DNA of 64,000 bases from Synanceia verrucosa (GCA_029721515.1 CM056550.1:16863119-16927118), one strand, 5' to 3'; shown: positions 33,601-48,219, counted from the stretch's first letter. Made by a program: numbers and translations. The notes: generated from the letters alone by a model not told the origin.

Positions 33601-36600
33601 ACACAAAAATACAATCTAAACTCTGAGATTCCTCAAAGTGTCATTTTCCAGACAGGAAACGCCTCGTCTAACAGTCCAAAATCCAGCTGTGTTTATATTT
33701 GTAGTGTTATAGTGTTATAGGCTCACTGCGTTTCTGCATGGCATGGATCAGTTTCCTGCAGCATGAAGACACTAATCGCAGTGACCAAGGGTCTGTTGTA
33801 GGACATATGAATGGAAATATGCAGTAAATCATATTATGTCAGTTTGCTGGTTTTATCACTCATTTCCCTTTTGAAACCAAGTCAGCGTTGATATTTTTTT
33901 ACATAACATCTTCACCCCTGGTACCAAACAAGCATCATTTTCCATAATAATGTTATTTATTTTAACCAAAGTAAAACTTGTGCTCACAGGACCGGTGCTC
34001 ATATCCTGTGTGAAACCAAAAGTTGAGCTAATCTTACGTCACTCAGTCACATGACGTTATGTTTACAGCGTGAGTTATTTTATATTTTTGAGTCATCCTT
34101 AAAATGCGTGACGTTTTCTGGCCTGAACGTTACCCCTGAGTTCACGCTGTTGTCAATCTACTACAGTTTATATATATCCCACCAACCACTGTGTGTTTAA
34201 CGTGTCACTGGTGACACATTTGCACATGCACATTTTAGATTCCCATAATTATCTAACAACATGCGCTATGGAAAAACATCCAACTGTCTCTGAAAGCTGA
34301 GACGTTGCTCTTTACAGCCAGCATGGTGTCATTACGGTAATTTCAGCCTCTTTGTTCCCTGTTGTAAAAAAAAAAAAAATATTTTCATTTTATTGCAGAT
34401 TTTTGTACATTTAGAGACAAAGAATCAAAGACTGTGTTGTAAATAGTTTTTGAATTTTCTTATTGTTATTTAGTCTGTGTGTAGTGACATGATGCTGGAC
34501 ATTTTCATATAAACTGAACGTCTTATATCTACCATCTTAACGACGGCGTGGACTTCTGGCTAAGCGGCGAATATCGATGAGGTCACGTTGTGTGAGCTGC
34601 TCTCCTGTGAGGTGTGTGTTTGTTATGTAATTGCCTCGGCGTCTGTGGTGCCATGTCACATCTGAGCGTGTGCAGTGGATGCCGCCGGGGACGGAGTGCA
34701 GGAAGAAGAGATTCATTCTGCTCCGTCGGCTTCGTTAACTCTGCAAGCCTCATCCACACAGACAGAGATGGAGGACATGAACAGAGAACTGGTTGTTTGT
34801 ATTTTCTCTGCTCTGTTGAGTCTCATGGGCTGATGTGGTTCATCCAGATGAGACCCTGTCCTCTGATGTTCCTCTGATGTTCCTCTGATGTTCCTGTGTG
34901 TCAGGTGTTTCTGTGTATGCATTCACAGCAGATTTACAACTACATAAAGATTTGTCTTCGCGCCTCGCTCGTCTCGTCGCTACACGTGAGCTGCACAGAG
35001 ACCCATAATCCCTTGCTTCTGTGCTGCTCTTCCCTCTACGATGACTTGTTAAATTCCAGGCTTTCGCTTCTGTAGGTACCACACTGAATAATAATCCTGA
35101 CTAATGCACTTTATTCTTTGAGGCTCCTCACTGACATTCTCATTGTTAGCATATTAGCACATTAGCATGCACTGTGAGAAAAACTCGACCTGCAAACAGC
35201 AGACAGGAGCACTTAAAAACAGCAGAATCAGAAGACATGTAGCATCACCTTTTCCTAAAACTGTCTGCATGCTGGGAGCTGAACTCATCAGGTGTTTCTG
35301 GACATTCATAGAAGAATGCCAGAAAAAGAACAGATCAGAACCTGAGACTCTCTAGACTCTAGAAGAACCCAGGTCAGACCCTGAGACCCTCTAGACTCCA
35401 CACAGAAGGACCCAGACCAGAACCTGAGACCCTCTAGACTCTAGAAGAACCCAGGTCAGACCCTGAGACCCTCTAGACTCTAGAAGAACCCAGGTCAGAC
35501 CCTGAGACCCTCTAGACTCTAGAAGAACCCAGGTCAGACCCTGAGACCCTCTAGACTCTAGCAGAACCCAGGTCAGACCCTGAGACCCTCTAGACTCTAG
35601 CAGAACCCAGGTCAGACCCTGAGACCCTCTAGACTCTAGAAGAACCCAGGTCAGAACCTGAGACCCTCTAGACTCTAGCAGAACCCAGGTCAGAACCTGA
35701 GACCCTCTAGACTCTAGCAGAACCCAGGTCAGAACCTGAGACCCTCTAGACTCTAGAAGAACCCAGGTCAGAACCTGAGACCCTCTAGACTCTAGAAGAA
35801 CCCAGGTCAGACCCTGAGACCCTCTAGACTCTAGAAGAACCCAGGTCAGACCCTGAGACCCTCTAGACTCTAGAAGAACCCAGGTCAGACCCTGAGACCC
35901 TCTAGCTATGAGGCAGCAGCACTCTTCACCACCGTGGAGCTCTAACAGATAAATAACATATTTAATTCAGTAAATATATTTAGTCTGGTTCTACTGCTGG
36001 ACATCCTGCTGGCCCTCCAGGGAGCCTTATGTTGAACAAACCCAACGAGGCCGAGGTGTTTCTGGAGGGAAGTGAGAGCCTCAGGTGGAGGCGCTCTGCA
36101 TGCTGAAGTAGCTCCACCACAGCAGGAGGACAGGTTCACATCAGTCCTGTTCTCTGAGCAGAGGTAATGTGTCTGTGTTTCATGGGTAGTTGCTCTGAAT
36201 TACAGCTTCCTGTGTAATCAGGTTACAGTACGTGGGCTGCCTGCCTATGTGGAGGGAAAATAGAAAGTGATACGAATCCTTTAGGTCCTCCAGAGTGGAC
36301 GGGTCCAAACGGTTTAACTACGCTGGAATAAAAGCTTCCTGTGATGACGTTCATACATATACACGTACGCCGTCTTTTCAAAATAAACTAACAATAAATA
36401 AAATAGAAGAACAGAACAGAAGAAGCTTAAGAAGTTACTGTTAGGTGTCTCCTCATGACAGTCTGTTGTTTTGTGGCTCTTCTTACTTCCTGGTTCGTGA
36501 TTATATTTTATTTTGTGGGTTAATTATGGGAATTCCAGTGCATTCACCCATCCTGAGTGGGTTTAACTTTAATGAACAGACTGTGGGGTTTGGGTAAAAC

Positions 36601-39600
36601 ACTTTTTTTATTGTGGAGGAGTAAATTTATTTATTTTTGTGTTAAACTGGCAGACAGCCTTGTTCCTGTAAATCATGTGGTCCTGGGTGTAAATGGAGTC
36701 AGAGCCTTGGTGTTTAGTTTATCTACTTTGGATCTCGGTAGAAACATCCTGAAGTGACTGTGGGACGTACAGGTGGGTGCAGATCAATAGTTTAGATTAA
36801 GAGAGGTTTTATGATCTGGGGCTGGCTGTCAGTCCCGTTTTCATGAAGGAGATTTCTCAGGAACGTCTTGAGAAACTGAGGTCACAGAGGTCACTGGCTA
36901 TAATTTAAGAATTTATATGGAACTTCTGATAATTTCATAATAAATTTAATGTAGAAAATGTTTATTTTTTCAGATAAGTGTGAATCTTCTTCTGTGCTCA
37001 TAAATCAAAACCCTGCTGTGTTTTTTTTTTAAATTAACCCATTCATGGAGCTGCAGCTCACTAACAAACCAAAGAGTCGTTTTCATTTTGTTTCTGTTGA
37101 TGTGCAGAAGCTTCATTTCCTGTGTGCTTCAGGAGGGCTGAACAGGATTTAGGGGTAGCAGTCACCATGGAAACCAGTTGAAATTGAAATAAAAATGAAT
37201 GAATAAATAAAATCTGCGTCGGCAGCTGTTCTCTAACATTTGGTTGTGTTTACGTTCAGATGACAAAGCCGGCGTGCATGCTGTGTCGTCATGTGCAGCA
37301 GATTGATTCAACTTCGGCCTCAAACACAGATTGTTCATGACCAGATCATCGGCTCCATGCAGCTCATGTGTTTAGCCGCCTCCCTCCCTCCACCTGTCCT
37401 CCTCCCATCACCACCTCCTCCTCCCTCCTCTCTGGTTGTTGCGTCCATAGAGGACGAGTCTTCCTGTCCTCATTTCTCAGTGATGGCGGCTCGCTGTCAG
37501 CAGCAGCGCTGCAGAGGACGCAGCCCTCATCTTTTTGACCAGCGCAGCAGTTTTTGAAAGTCGCTCTGTCGCTGCTTTGGCTCAGATTTTAACAGCTCAC
37601 CCTCCATGTCACCAAAATCCATCTTGTCAAGTAATGTGTTACAGCAAGCCAGACACCAGTTCTGTAACCAACAGGCTGACTTCAACGGTATTACAGAGTT
37701 ATCCACAGCCAGGGTTCGAAATATAATCTGAGCTTTATTGAAGGTCTCTAAAATACAGTGGAGTATTAGGGCCGGTCGAGAATAAAGTAATAGTTTACGA
37801 GAGAAAAGTTATTTTTCACGAGAATAAATTTGTGTGAGATTAAAGTCATAATATTCTGTTCTGTGTTGCTGTAGAAGAGGAGTTGTTAAAAACTTCACTA
37901 AATTTAGAAATGTGGGTATTTCTATGGATCCCTCCACTGTCTCTGCAGAAGTAATGTTTTCCGTGGAGCAACGGGTAAAAATATGGTTGTAGCTCATCGT
38001 GTGCCTCATCAACACTGCAGAAATGCATCATTTACATCTTTAGATCAGACTGGATTTGATTTAATGATCCAGGAAGTTGGAATCTGCCCATATCTTTCTA
38101 ACTTTAGCAACAACAACTCCTCTACACCAACATGTTAGGATATTACGACTTTATTCTCATAAAATTACGACTTTAATCTCATAAATGACTTTAATCTTTA
38201 AATTTACTTTTTCTGATAAATAATGACTTTATTCTCGAAAAAAAAATCACAGTGTGGCCTCAACACTGGATTACCGCAAACTGTTTTATATAAAACTATG
38301 CATTATTATCTAGCTTTTTAGCTAGCATTTTCAGCAGCTGTCTTATAAACAGTGGACAAAGAAGTGTCCACTGTCGACCCTTCACTTCTTTCTCCTGTCT
38401 GTTTCTTTTCTTTTTTCCTCTCTGACTTTTCTCCTCCTCCACTCTGTGAAAAGTTAGCTCTCTGCAGGCTGTCTGATGGAGCAGCTGGACTGAACCATTC
38501 TACTAAATAGAGAGGGGATGTTGAAAAATGTCCCTAAAACAAATAAACTTAGTGTCACCAGTTCTTTTGGAAAACATGTTTATTGTACTCTATTTATTAC
38601 ATGTGTATAAATAACACTCATTACATTGAAAAATGCATTTGTGGTTAAAATTAATTATTAAAATAGGATAATTGTTGGTTGAGACCCCCCCACAGACGTA
38701 GGATTTTACTGCTCAAATACAAATTACCGCTTAATTAAAGGGCAGTTTTACAAATACCATGCCTCTTTTGCATCTTAATGAGGAGAAAATCACATTTTAT
38801 GTCATCGCTGTGTGTTTTCCTGCCACTCTATAGCTCTGGCTTTTCCATGTTTTCAGCTTAAAGTGTCCTCGTTTGATCTCTGAACCTGTTTAGTCAGAGG
38901 TTTCATCTGGTTTTCTCTTTAATGACTGGATGACTGCACCAAACATTTTTATATAAGGAGGTGTCGCAAAACAGTAGGCTACATTGCTAATGTTTGAATT
39001 GACACAAAGAGCAAATGTAGTATTCCTATATACAGGTGTTTACCACTGCTGCGCTAAAATATTTTTCTGTTAAAAATTAAACATTAATCCACCAGTATGT
39101 ACAAGCTCTTTAATCAAAATGATATCTTTAATATTATTTCTGAAATATAATTAATGCTGTTGTTATCCGGTTGTTATTGTCACGTTTTAATAATTAATTT
39201 TTCCAGGGGAACACATGAAATGAGGCTTTCATTTACACACAGTGACGCTCAGCTGGGATGTATGTGTGGGACGGCGACCTTTACAAGACGTTATAGGTCG
39301 CATTTGCATCTGACATAGAAAGCTCTTTGTGTGCTGCTTCTTTCTGTTTTTACCTTTTGAACATCAGTGTCTTGTCCTTTTAAGGGTTACGGCCTTTATT
39401 TTCTTTATCGTGTCCGTATTTATCGTCTTTAGAGTTGATTTTTTTTTCTCGGTTGTCAAAAAGCAGAGAGGAGCAATTTAAAGGGATTGTTGCAGAGCAG
39501 TTTGTAATCAGAGATGATCGGGAAGTATTAAGTCGTGATTTAGCTCTCTGCGGCTAAACGTTAGCTTCTTGCTGATGTTATTATGTGCCTGCCGTCGAGC

Positions 39601-42600
39601 AAGGCTGGCAAAGCCAGCCTTGCGAGCACGGCGGCACATATTACTATTCCTTTTGGGGGGGTTCCCCAAGTGTCTTAGCATTCATGGCAGGCGAAGCCTG
39701 CCATGAATGCTTGTAGTGGGTCCAAAACACACATAGATGATGTAAAATGATAAAATAACCCAAAAAATCCCAAAAAAATCCATCCCAAAATCATAAAAAC
39801 ACTGTGTTTTAGCCAGCAACGCGCTTATTAGTATTCAGGACGAGGGTTTATTTTTTTTATTATTTTTATTATTATAGACAAACTTTGACACTTAATGCGG
39901 GTCGTACCGTAAGGTGCACCCAGGCATGACATATATCAAAACGTGCGTCTCGGTCGTGGGAGGGGTGCTATTACTTTTCTCCGTCAAAACCGTTACCGTG
40001 GCGACGCTAGACCCCAAAAACCGCCGAAAAAAGTCCCATAGGAATGAATGGGGAAAGGGTCGGATTTCAAATTTTTTTCTTCATCGAACAAACAGTCACA
40101 GCTCCCTCATGCTTTCACCTAGAAACTCCATTCAACTTTCAAAACGCAGCAAATTTTCCTGGCAACATATTCATAATTCATCTTCAATTAAAAAAATGTA
40201 TAGTTTCTTCAGCATTTCAACTTTTTCCAGACCATGAAATCTTCAAAAATCAGCCTTTAACATGGGTGTCTATTGCGTGCACTAGAGTGGGAGAACTACA
40301 CACCTAGAGTGGAGAGCAGTTTCAGAATCGTCTGAAAAAAATATTTTTAAATCGCGATTGTGAGGGCCACGTTCACTCCACCGACATAATTTTTACAGCA
40401 AAACGTTGGAAATTTCGTCCCAGTCGTAGCGATGTGTCTCTTATGTCTCTGAGATTTATGGTTTTGGCTCCAGACCCTTAATTAGGGCAGGACCTCCCAA
40501 AATTCTCTCCATTGGGCCCAATGTTAATTTTCAGAGGAAAAGGCGTGAGAAAGCAGGAAAACCTCTTGTGTTTAACCTGCCGCTGACGGGCTTCTGAGTG
40601 GGCTAGAGACATAAAATTTACACCGCTGCGATCCTCGCGAGCTCCTGCCGCCTCTCGTCCAAACCCCAAACCCGTACTCCTTACGGTTCTTGAGTTATTC
40701 AGAGGAGTTTGGCATGGTCCGACTCAGCTTGAAATCAATGGCAGTCAGTGGGAGCCAGTGTGGGAGTCAGACCAGGGGCGCGCCTAGACTTTTCCATAGG
40801 GGTGCCCCATGGGGTGTTGAAGCCATGCAGGGGTGGCCAGCAGAATTAAGTGATATGCATGAACCTCCATCACCACAGCATCATTCACGTGCAAAAATCT
40901 AAGCTCTACTGCTTATAGTTTTTTTTATACGAGAGGTGATTCGACAGGTCAGCTCATAATCAGAAGCATAGTGTGACAGAGCAGCTGTGTGTGTGTGTGG
41001 TATTTGAACTGAAGGGACCCTGTCTGTGATATGATGCATAGGTCAATGCTGATGATACAGAGAGTGGGTGACATCATTGATCACACACACAGACAGGAAG
41101 CTCAGGCTGTTTCCTTCAAAATAAAAGTCTGTTTTTTCAAAATAAAAGCCCCCAACTTCAGAGGGGTAACTTTTTTCCTCACGGGAAGCTGTGGCCATGA
41201 CTGTCCTTTCAAAATAAAAGCCCCGAACTCTGATTTGATCTTCACAGGAAACAAGGTGTGTTTGTTTGCAACAGGAACCTGGGACAGGCACGCACGTAGT
41301 GCGTGCTTCGGTGTGTTTGTTTTCCACATGAACCTGGGACAGGCACGCACGAAGTGCGTGCTTCGGTGCAGGAGAGGGTCAGCATGCATCAGGCTGGGCC
41401 TACATGGCCCGGCGTCGCGTGGGTCCGGCGTCATGTGTGCAGGCACATATTAAAATTTCTTCAGGAATTTTTAGTCTAGTTCATTCATTACTCCTGTTTG
41501 GAGCTAGTTTGCTAATGCAAACAATAAAATGCTGTAGAGTTGGTGAGCAGAGGCTTTGCAGCGTTATGACCTCTGATGATGTTCAGACAGTATTTCTGGA
41601 AACTTTCTGGACTGATGGGTCCTCTGGATCCACTTCCTGCTGGAGCTCAAGGTCAGCATTAAACTGCTCTATAATGACACTGAACACTGATGGCTGGCTA
41701 CCTGCACAGCAGTAATAAGAGTCATTGCAGATGTTGGTATAGAACAGTAGCTTCAGGATGCTATGCTGACTTTCCTCTCAGTCTCTCTGCTCTCATTTAA
41801 ACCACTCTGTAGTGTCTGTGACAGCCTCACCAGCACAGTGACTCATATCTGGATGAACTGACGTTTTTTTTTAAGGTTTTGCTCCTTTTCTAAATAAAAA
41901 TGCAGATTTATTTCAACAAAGCTTCTTGTTTAGGTTTAGGACAAGATTGTGGTTGTGTTTAAATGAAGTATAGCGTAAGTAAAGTCATAATAAAACAAAG
42001 GTACAGTAAAATAATGACGTAGGACACAAACAGCGGTCCTGTTTGTTTGTTTGTTTGTTTGTGCCTTGCAGCTCTTCCTCTCAGTCTCCCATTGAGTGCA
42101 TCTGTCTTAAATATTGAACCCACAGTCGATCTGTATTTTACCGGCACAGCTGGTAAAGCCTGGCAGCTCATCCTGATTTTATCATCAAATGCTCAGCTTT
42201 GTATGTGTGAAGGCAGAGCGAACACGAGCCTTTGGAGAGAGCTGGTCTTAAGTTTGTGGTTCGCTTGGAGCTGCAGCTCATCAGCTCACAGAGGAGATCC
42301 TCCTGGGGAGACGCTGCAGAGTACACAGCCTCCTCACATCCTCTCCTCTCGTCTCCTCGCGCTCCCTTTTCATCATTTAGTCATCACGGTGTGCTTCAGC
42401 TCTGCCTCTGGAGGCTAAAAATGGCTACCAGCTCTGCCGGCACCAGAAGAGGCTGTCAGTCCACCTTCTTCTTCGGGATCGAGTGTGTTTTGTGTTTTTC
42501 GGTGCAGTTAATGAATCTGTCTCTGTCCCTGTGAACTGAGCCGGAGACATTTGTCTCCTTGGGTCTGAGCTCATTCCAGCTAACAAGCGGTAGAGGCCTC

Positions 42601-45600
42601 TCTATTTCATTAAGGTTAGCAGTCAGTGCATTGATTTTACACAGCGAGGGAAGAAAACACAGTTTCTAGGGGGTCCAACCCACCGCAGCTTTACAAAGGG
42701 AGGATCTATAAGGTCTTAGCCGCTATATTTCCACGCTTTTCCTCTGTGCTGTGAGCAGCTGCTGTCTCCTGCCTACACCTCACCGCTCAGGTTTAACTTC
42801 ACATGTTAATTCTTTCTTTCTCCTCCAGATTTGTGCCTCCTCTCCTACGCTCTCTGCTTCCTCCTCACCTATACTTGATATATTTAATGCTTCAATAGAG
42901 AAAAGAAGTCTCATATGCAGATTTACTATAAACTACTAAAAATGGGACACACTTTTAAACGAGCTAAGACTCTGCAGGACACAAGTAGTGCATTTCTTGG
43001 GTACTATTTTCTGCGGCGGATTAATCCACATTGAGTTTTTTGATTATCCTATTAACAGAAATCAATTATAGTTTAATTTCAAAAATGTCTGAGTATTAAA
43101 AGGATAGAAGGATATGTGTGATCAAATATATAATTCTGCATTTTATCATCTGGACCACGTTAATACATTTTTTTTAAATAAACCACAACAGAGCCTGACT
43201 ATGTCTCTGCTCTCTGTAATTACCCTCCTGACAAATACAGAGTGATTACATCTGAATCCTCTTGTAAAGCATTTTTAAAGGGTTTTTAGCAAGCTGGCTT
43301 TTTCCTCTCCTGCCTCCCACTTGGCTTCATGTGGCATCATATTGCACTTTTTATGGACCACTGGTTTTATTTAGCCCACTGGAGTGAACAGGACTCCATG
43401 TTCTGGAAACCCCTGAGCTGTCCAGCTAATCCCACATTTTTTTTTTTTTTATTATATTCTTGCCTTCCTTCGTTCTGCCAGCAGGCCTCCTAAACAACAG
43501 TGTTCGCACTCTCCAGTTATACTAAGAGGCTGATGCTCACTGAGAGGATCAGTGTAAACTGGCAGCAGGAATGACTCTCTGTGCTCTGTTTATCATGGAT
43601 TTAAATATCTGCTGTTGGCATGAATCACTGTGAGAGATTTACAGCTGAAGGCAACGCTGCACGGCTGTCCGTCCAGTCTGTTTCCGTGGTAACCGTTGCA
43701 TTTCGGATGGAAAATAAATTACCCACCGCTCAAAAAAAAATGCCCCTCCAAGTTCAAAATTAGGAAAGAGATCTTCTTTACGAGATGAAGGAAGATTCAA
43801 TGAGCCTGAGGACAAAATGTCAGCAGAGAAGTCCACACGGCTGCACTCTGGATGTACAGTTGGGCCAAAACATGGCTTTTTTTGGATGGGGAATCATTTT
43901 TATTAATTAAAAATCAATATCATATCAGCAGAAAAAGTATTGCGATATATTGTCATATCCATATTTTTTTCCACCCCTAGTAAATACTGTGAGCAAACTG
44001 CATTCATGCTTTTATTTAAACCACCTCTTGATGAATCATGCTGATTTTTTTTTATTCATTGTTTATTATTAATAAATAATTATTATTGCAGTCTTTAGCC
44101 AAACATAAATTAGTTAGCAATTGGTCATTTTTTTACATAAATATACAAAAACAATGAACAATTATGACAGCAACAAAATACACTTCGGACACATACACAC
44201 ACAAAAAAATATAAAAATAAATTGAAGTTTTGAATATTATCATCATGTTATCAGTCTATTGTCTGTCACCCACACTGTGACACAAAAGATTTTTCTCTCT
44301 TTTTCCTGGATAAAAATCCTTGGAGCCTTAGAGGAAGACGTGACGGCATGCTATGAATCTGTAAAATCTCCAGAGAAAGAAGTCAGTTCATGAGCTGCTG
44401 CGATGGAAAACCTGATCTTATACAATGATTTTGTTGTTGCGTGCCGTACGAGCTTTAACATTTGAGCACATTAATGTCGTTCTGTCAAACAATGCACGGT
44501 GTGTGTCCTCATATAAATGTCTCTTGTGTCCTACAGATGGCGCTGCGCTGAGTGAGCTGTCCTGGTCGTCGTCCCTGGCTGTGGTGGCCATCTCCCTGTC
44601 GCTCCTCTTCACCCTCGTCTTCCTCATGCTGGCCTGCCTCTGCTGCAAGAAACGCAAAACCGGCTTCAAGGTGGGCCAGGAAACGTGAAAGAAAGACGAA
44701 CTGATGCACCTTTATTAAATCACATGACGTTTGTTATGGAGTCTTCATCGAGACCTGCACTCTAACTCTCATTATTGCAAATGGCCTGAACGTTCCTCTC
44801 AGCCTCTCATTAGACGTCCATTATATTCAGGACACAAGGGCTCCAGACATTTGTACATGTTGATGGGAAGTAGAGATAATAGCAGACAAAGGTGGTAGCG
44901 CTTGTGTCGATGTAGCGGCAGGAGGCCTGCAGCTTCCAGGACTGCCTTGTGTCGTTGATGTAGACCCCGTTTCAGAGCAGAAATGGGTCAGGGCACCGAA
45001 GAAAATAGGACAGCGAGCCAGGAAGGAGGGACGGTGCTCCGAGCATATGACTGCAGAAAGGCTGAAAAGACGGTCTCAGCTGTGTGTTCCTGCAGGAATA
45101 AACGTGTTACAGAGCGGAGTTCATCTGTAAACTAGCTGTAGTTCTCTTTAGATCACATAATGCGTAACCTTCCTCATGAAACATTAAATAATCAAATAGC
45201 CTGAAACTGTTAGAGACAAACAAAATGAGGACTTTTAAATATTTTAAAATATTTAAATTTAAATATAATTAAAATATTCACTAGAGCTCAAAATATGAAA
45301 CTCCCCACTGTCACTTGAAACGGCTGAAATAATTCAAAATGAATCAACAAAAACAAAAAAGATAATCATTTAAGCCCTTTGTTAATCAAAAGGAGTCTAC
45401 AGCCATTGCAGGTCTGTGAGCTAAATGCTAATATCACATGCTAACATGCTCACAAAGATGATGTCATAATGTTAACTAAGTTTATTTTGCAAAATAGAAA
45501 TAAATTAAGCACAGACTGACTTTATTTAAGCATTACACATTAAAATATTGGCTTGATGCTGCTGAGCATGAAACATCAATGCATCACAAAGTAAACAAAT

Positions 45601-48055
45601 AAAACTGATTTTACTGTGATTTCATCCAATAAATGGACCAAAGGGTTGCCGGGGTAACGACATGATTTGTAAAAGACAAGCGATGAGCGTTTAAAATGCT
45701 TGTTTTCTGAATGGAGTTTGGCTCATATTAAAGTCAAAATGATAACTGGAGTCACTTAATTTCAGAATTTATCAGGTTGTCCAACTGAATATGTATAAGA
45801 CTTTGTTACTGGGTGCCTGCTACACCTTTGTGCCTTTGATTCGGTGGTAATCAATTGATCAGTGACTGCTCAGAGCGTTCATTAATGTTACACTAAATTA
45901 AATAGCTTTTAAGTTATGAACCACTTGGGCAAAAGTAGTTTTTTTTGAAGATGTGACCCTGGGCTCTGGAAAATTCTGAGAAAATCTAATTAAATGTTTG
46001 AAAATTGACAGATTAATCTAAAGATTTTAAATAATTGGCTGCAGCTCTATTGTACATTACACCTTTTTATCTTTCCTCTTCCGCAGATTCATATTCCTGC
46101 ACGACACTTTAAACATGATTTATTCCTCAACTCATTAATTCATGTCACATCATTTTGTAAGCAGTTAACATATAATTCAGGTCGATTTAGAGGAAAGTGA
46201 GGTGATTAAAAGATAAGTCTCAGTAATGAGGAATGCATCTCCATCTCCTCTCAGCCTTTCTTCCTTTTTATCTTCTCTCCACTTTGAATGAAGCACAGAG
46301 CTGCACTCATTACACAAGAGCGTTACGTAACATCCTGCATGTGTGTTTATGAGGCTTGAGTAGCTGTTGGATGCTTATGGAACATATACAGCACGACGAG
46401 CTTCACGTCTGATGGTTGGACCACCCAGTGCTGACCTGGTGGGGTGAGTCCAGGGTGGGAAGAGCGAGGAGGGGGGAAGGGGGAAGAGCGAGGGCATACC
46501 CATGAGGCCACAGTGCATCCGGCTTTAGGGCCCCATCTGGAATTAGACAGAGCCTCTCCCCGAGCAGGAAGAGGGAGATTCAGGAAGAAAAGGAAAACTT
46601 CAGGGAGGGAGGTGAGAGAGAAAAGCTCTCTGTGTTTCTGAGACAGCTGAGGAGAGATTAAGATGAGAAACTTCCTCTCAGCTGTGAGACAGAACGAAGG
46701 GAAAGTTCATCATTTAAAGAAATGTGCATCCTGGCTGCCTGCTTTAGACAGGAGTGCTTTAGACAGCCTGTTAGTGATAGACAACTTTTTTTATTTTATT
46801 TTAATTTCATTATAGTTTTTACACACAGTCTTTATTATTTGTTGCTTCCAGTTTGTCTTGAATCTTGTTCATTCTTGTATGGGTTTGTATACTTTATACA
46901 GCTACTCTAATGCTAGTTACTAGAATATTCCTCTTTATTTTACTTGTTCTACTTTTAATTTGACCTTACCACATTGTGTTTTATTGTTTTGTATTGTGTT
47001 ACACCGTATCGTATCATATTGCATTGTGTCATATATTATTGTATTGCATTGCATCGTGTTGTATTGCATCATATTGTATCGTGTTGTATTGCATTGTATC
47101 GTATCGTGTCATAGCTAAAATACAGAAACTTTGTCAGTTTAAGGTCAGACTAAGGTTTTTTTGTAAGGGTTTTTTATTTAAGGGTTAAGTTGAAGGTCAA
47201 AGGTTCAGGCTGAAGGTGAAGGTCGTGTTCAGGTTCAGAGGTCAGGACTAAAAGTCCGTCAGTCCTCACTAGTATAGTGTTTACCACAGATGTGTTGTCA
47301 TGGTTTCATGGGGAGGGGGGCGGCCCTGCAGATGTTCTTCAGCTTTTGGGGGAGAGAGAGGAAGAGAGAGAGTGATGTCACATGTATAGTATGTGACCCC
47401 CTCCCACTTATATTTCTCTCCTTCACATTTTTGTGGAGGCTCACTTTCTTTCTCGGCCTCAGGAGGTTCAGGCTGGCCTGTGAACTGGGAGATAGCGCTC
47501 CTCCTCTTCCTCTCCCCAGCTCCTCGTTTTCTCTCCCTCCATCTCTCCATCCCAGTGGTCAGAGCCTCTTCCTCCTCTTCCTCCTCCTCTCTGGACTCTA
47601 CAGTGAGAGTGTCTCTGCAGAGCGATGATGCCTGCTTTCTGCAGCCGCTCTTCCCTTAAGCACCAGCTCAGTGTTTTAATAAGAAAACCAGAGAGAGGTT
47701 GAGATGTGGCCACTGAAGCTGAAGGTGTTTCACTCACCTGTGGACTCTGAGGACAGGTAAGAGAGCTGCAGATGCTCACGGCTCACATCGACCTTATTTT
47801 TAAATTTTTGCGATTAACATGGTAAACATGATGGAGAAGAACAAAACACATGTTGGTCTTGAGGTTTGTTGGACAGAGTAAGAAAGAGAGGGTGTAAATG
47901 TGATCTGAATGATGTTTTATCTTTTTTCTTTTGATTGTTTTGGATTGAAGACGTCATCTTTCATTCTGTAAAACTGACTTTATTACTAAAGGGTTAATGA
48001 CTTTAGCGACTTGGATGTTATTAGTTAGTTTTGTCATCTGCTACACAGGATGTTG

Positions 48056-48095
<40 letters not shown>

Positions 48096-48159
48096 AGAGA
48101 GTGAAACCACATGTTGAATGGTAGGGCGAGCGAGGCCGTGTGAAGATCTGAGGCTGATG

Positions 48160-48219
<60 letters not shown>

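Larger units (their letters stand above)
39581..41449. mobile_element. About 1.9-kb hairpin-rich non-autonomous element (or composite)
   Basis: The 11-bp TATGTGCCTGC at 39582-39592 is matched in inverse by GCAGGCACATA at 41439-41449. TTA occurs outside both ends (39578-39580 and 41450-41452), one base away from the left repeat. Inside are phrases common in fish repeats, such as CCCATAGGAATGAATGGGG, TTTCAAAATAAAAGCC and AGGGGCGCGCCTAGAC. The last two belong to other families, so the block may be nested. No transposase or reverse-transcriptase frame is present. Boundaries and class are uncertain. Confidence 0.5.
27547..44536 (+). other. aatk intron 1 (17 kb)
   Basis: Begins GTGAGG and ends CCTACAG. 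It holds two minisatellites (28955-29818, 35329-35905), an (ATG)n run, a fold-back element (37756-38268), a hairpin-rich composite element (39581-41449) and several degenerate repeats. I found no exon with a supported product. Open frames of 100-150 codons occur on both strands but look like chance. Confidence 0.7.

Noticed and set aside
28955..35905. CRISPR-like look of the 32-bp and 39-bp arrays
   Set aside because: The repeats are directly adjacent with no unique spacers, and the setting is a vertebrate intron.
39914..40307. Two overlapping ORFs of 107 and 87 codons inside the hairpin-rich element
   Set aside because: No transposase, integrase or reverse-transcriptase motif; common repeat phrases explain the sequence.
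47704..47756. Possible alternative first exon of aatk (ATG, 17 codons, GTAAGA donor)
   Set aside because: It ends in a phase that would shift the frame when joined to exon 3 at 49643, and no family similarity is seen.
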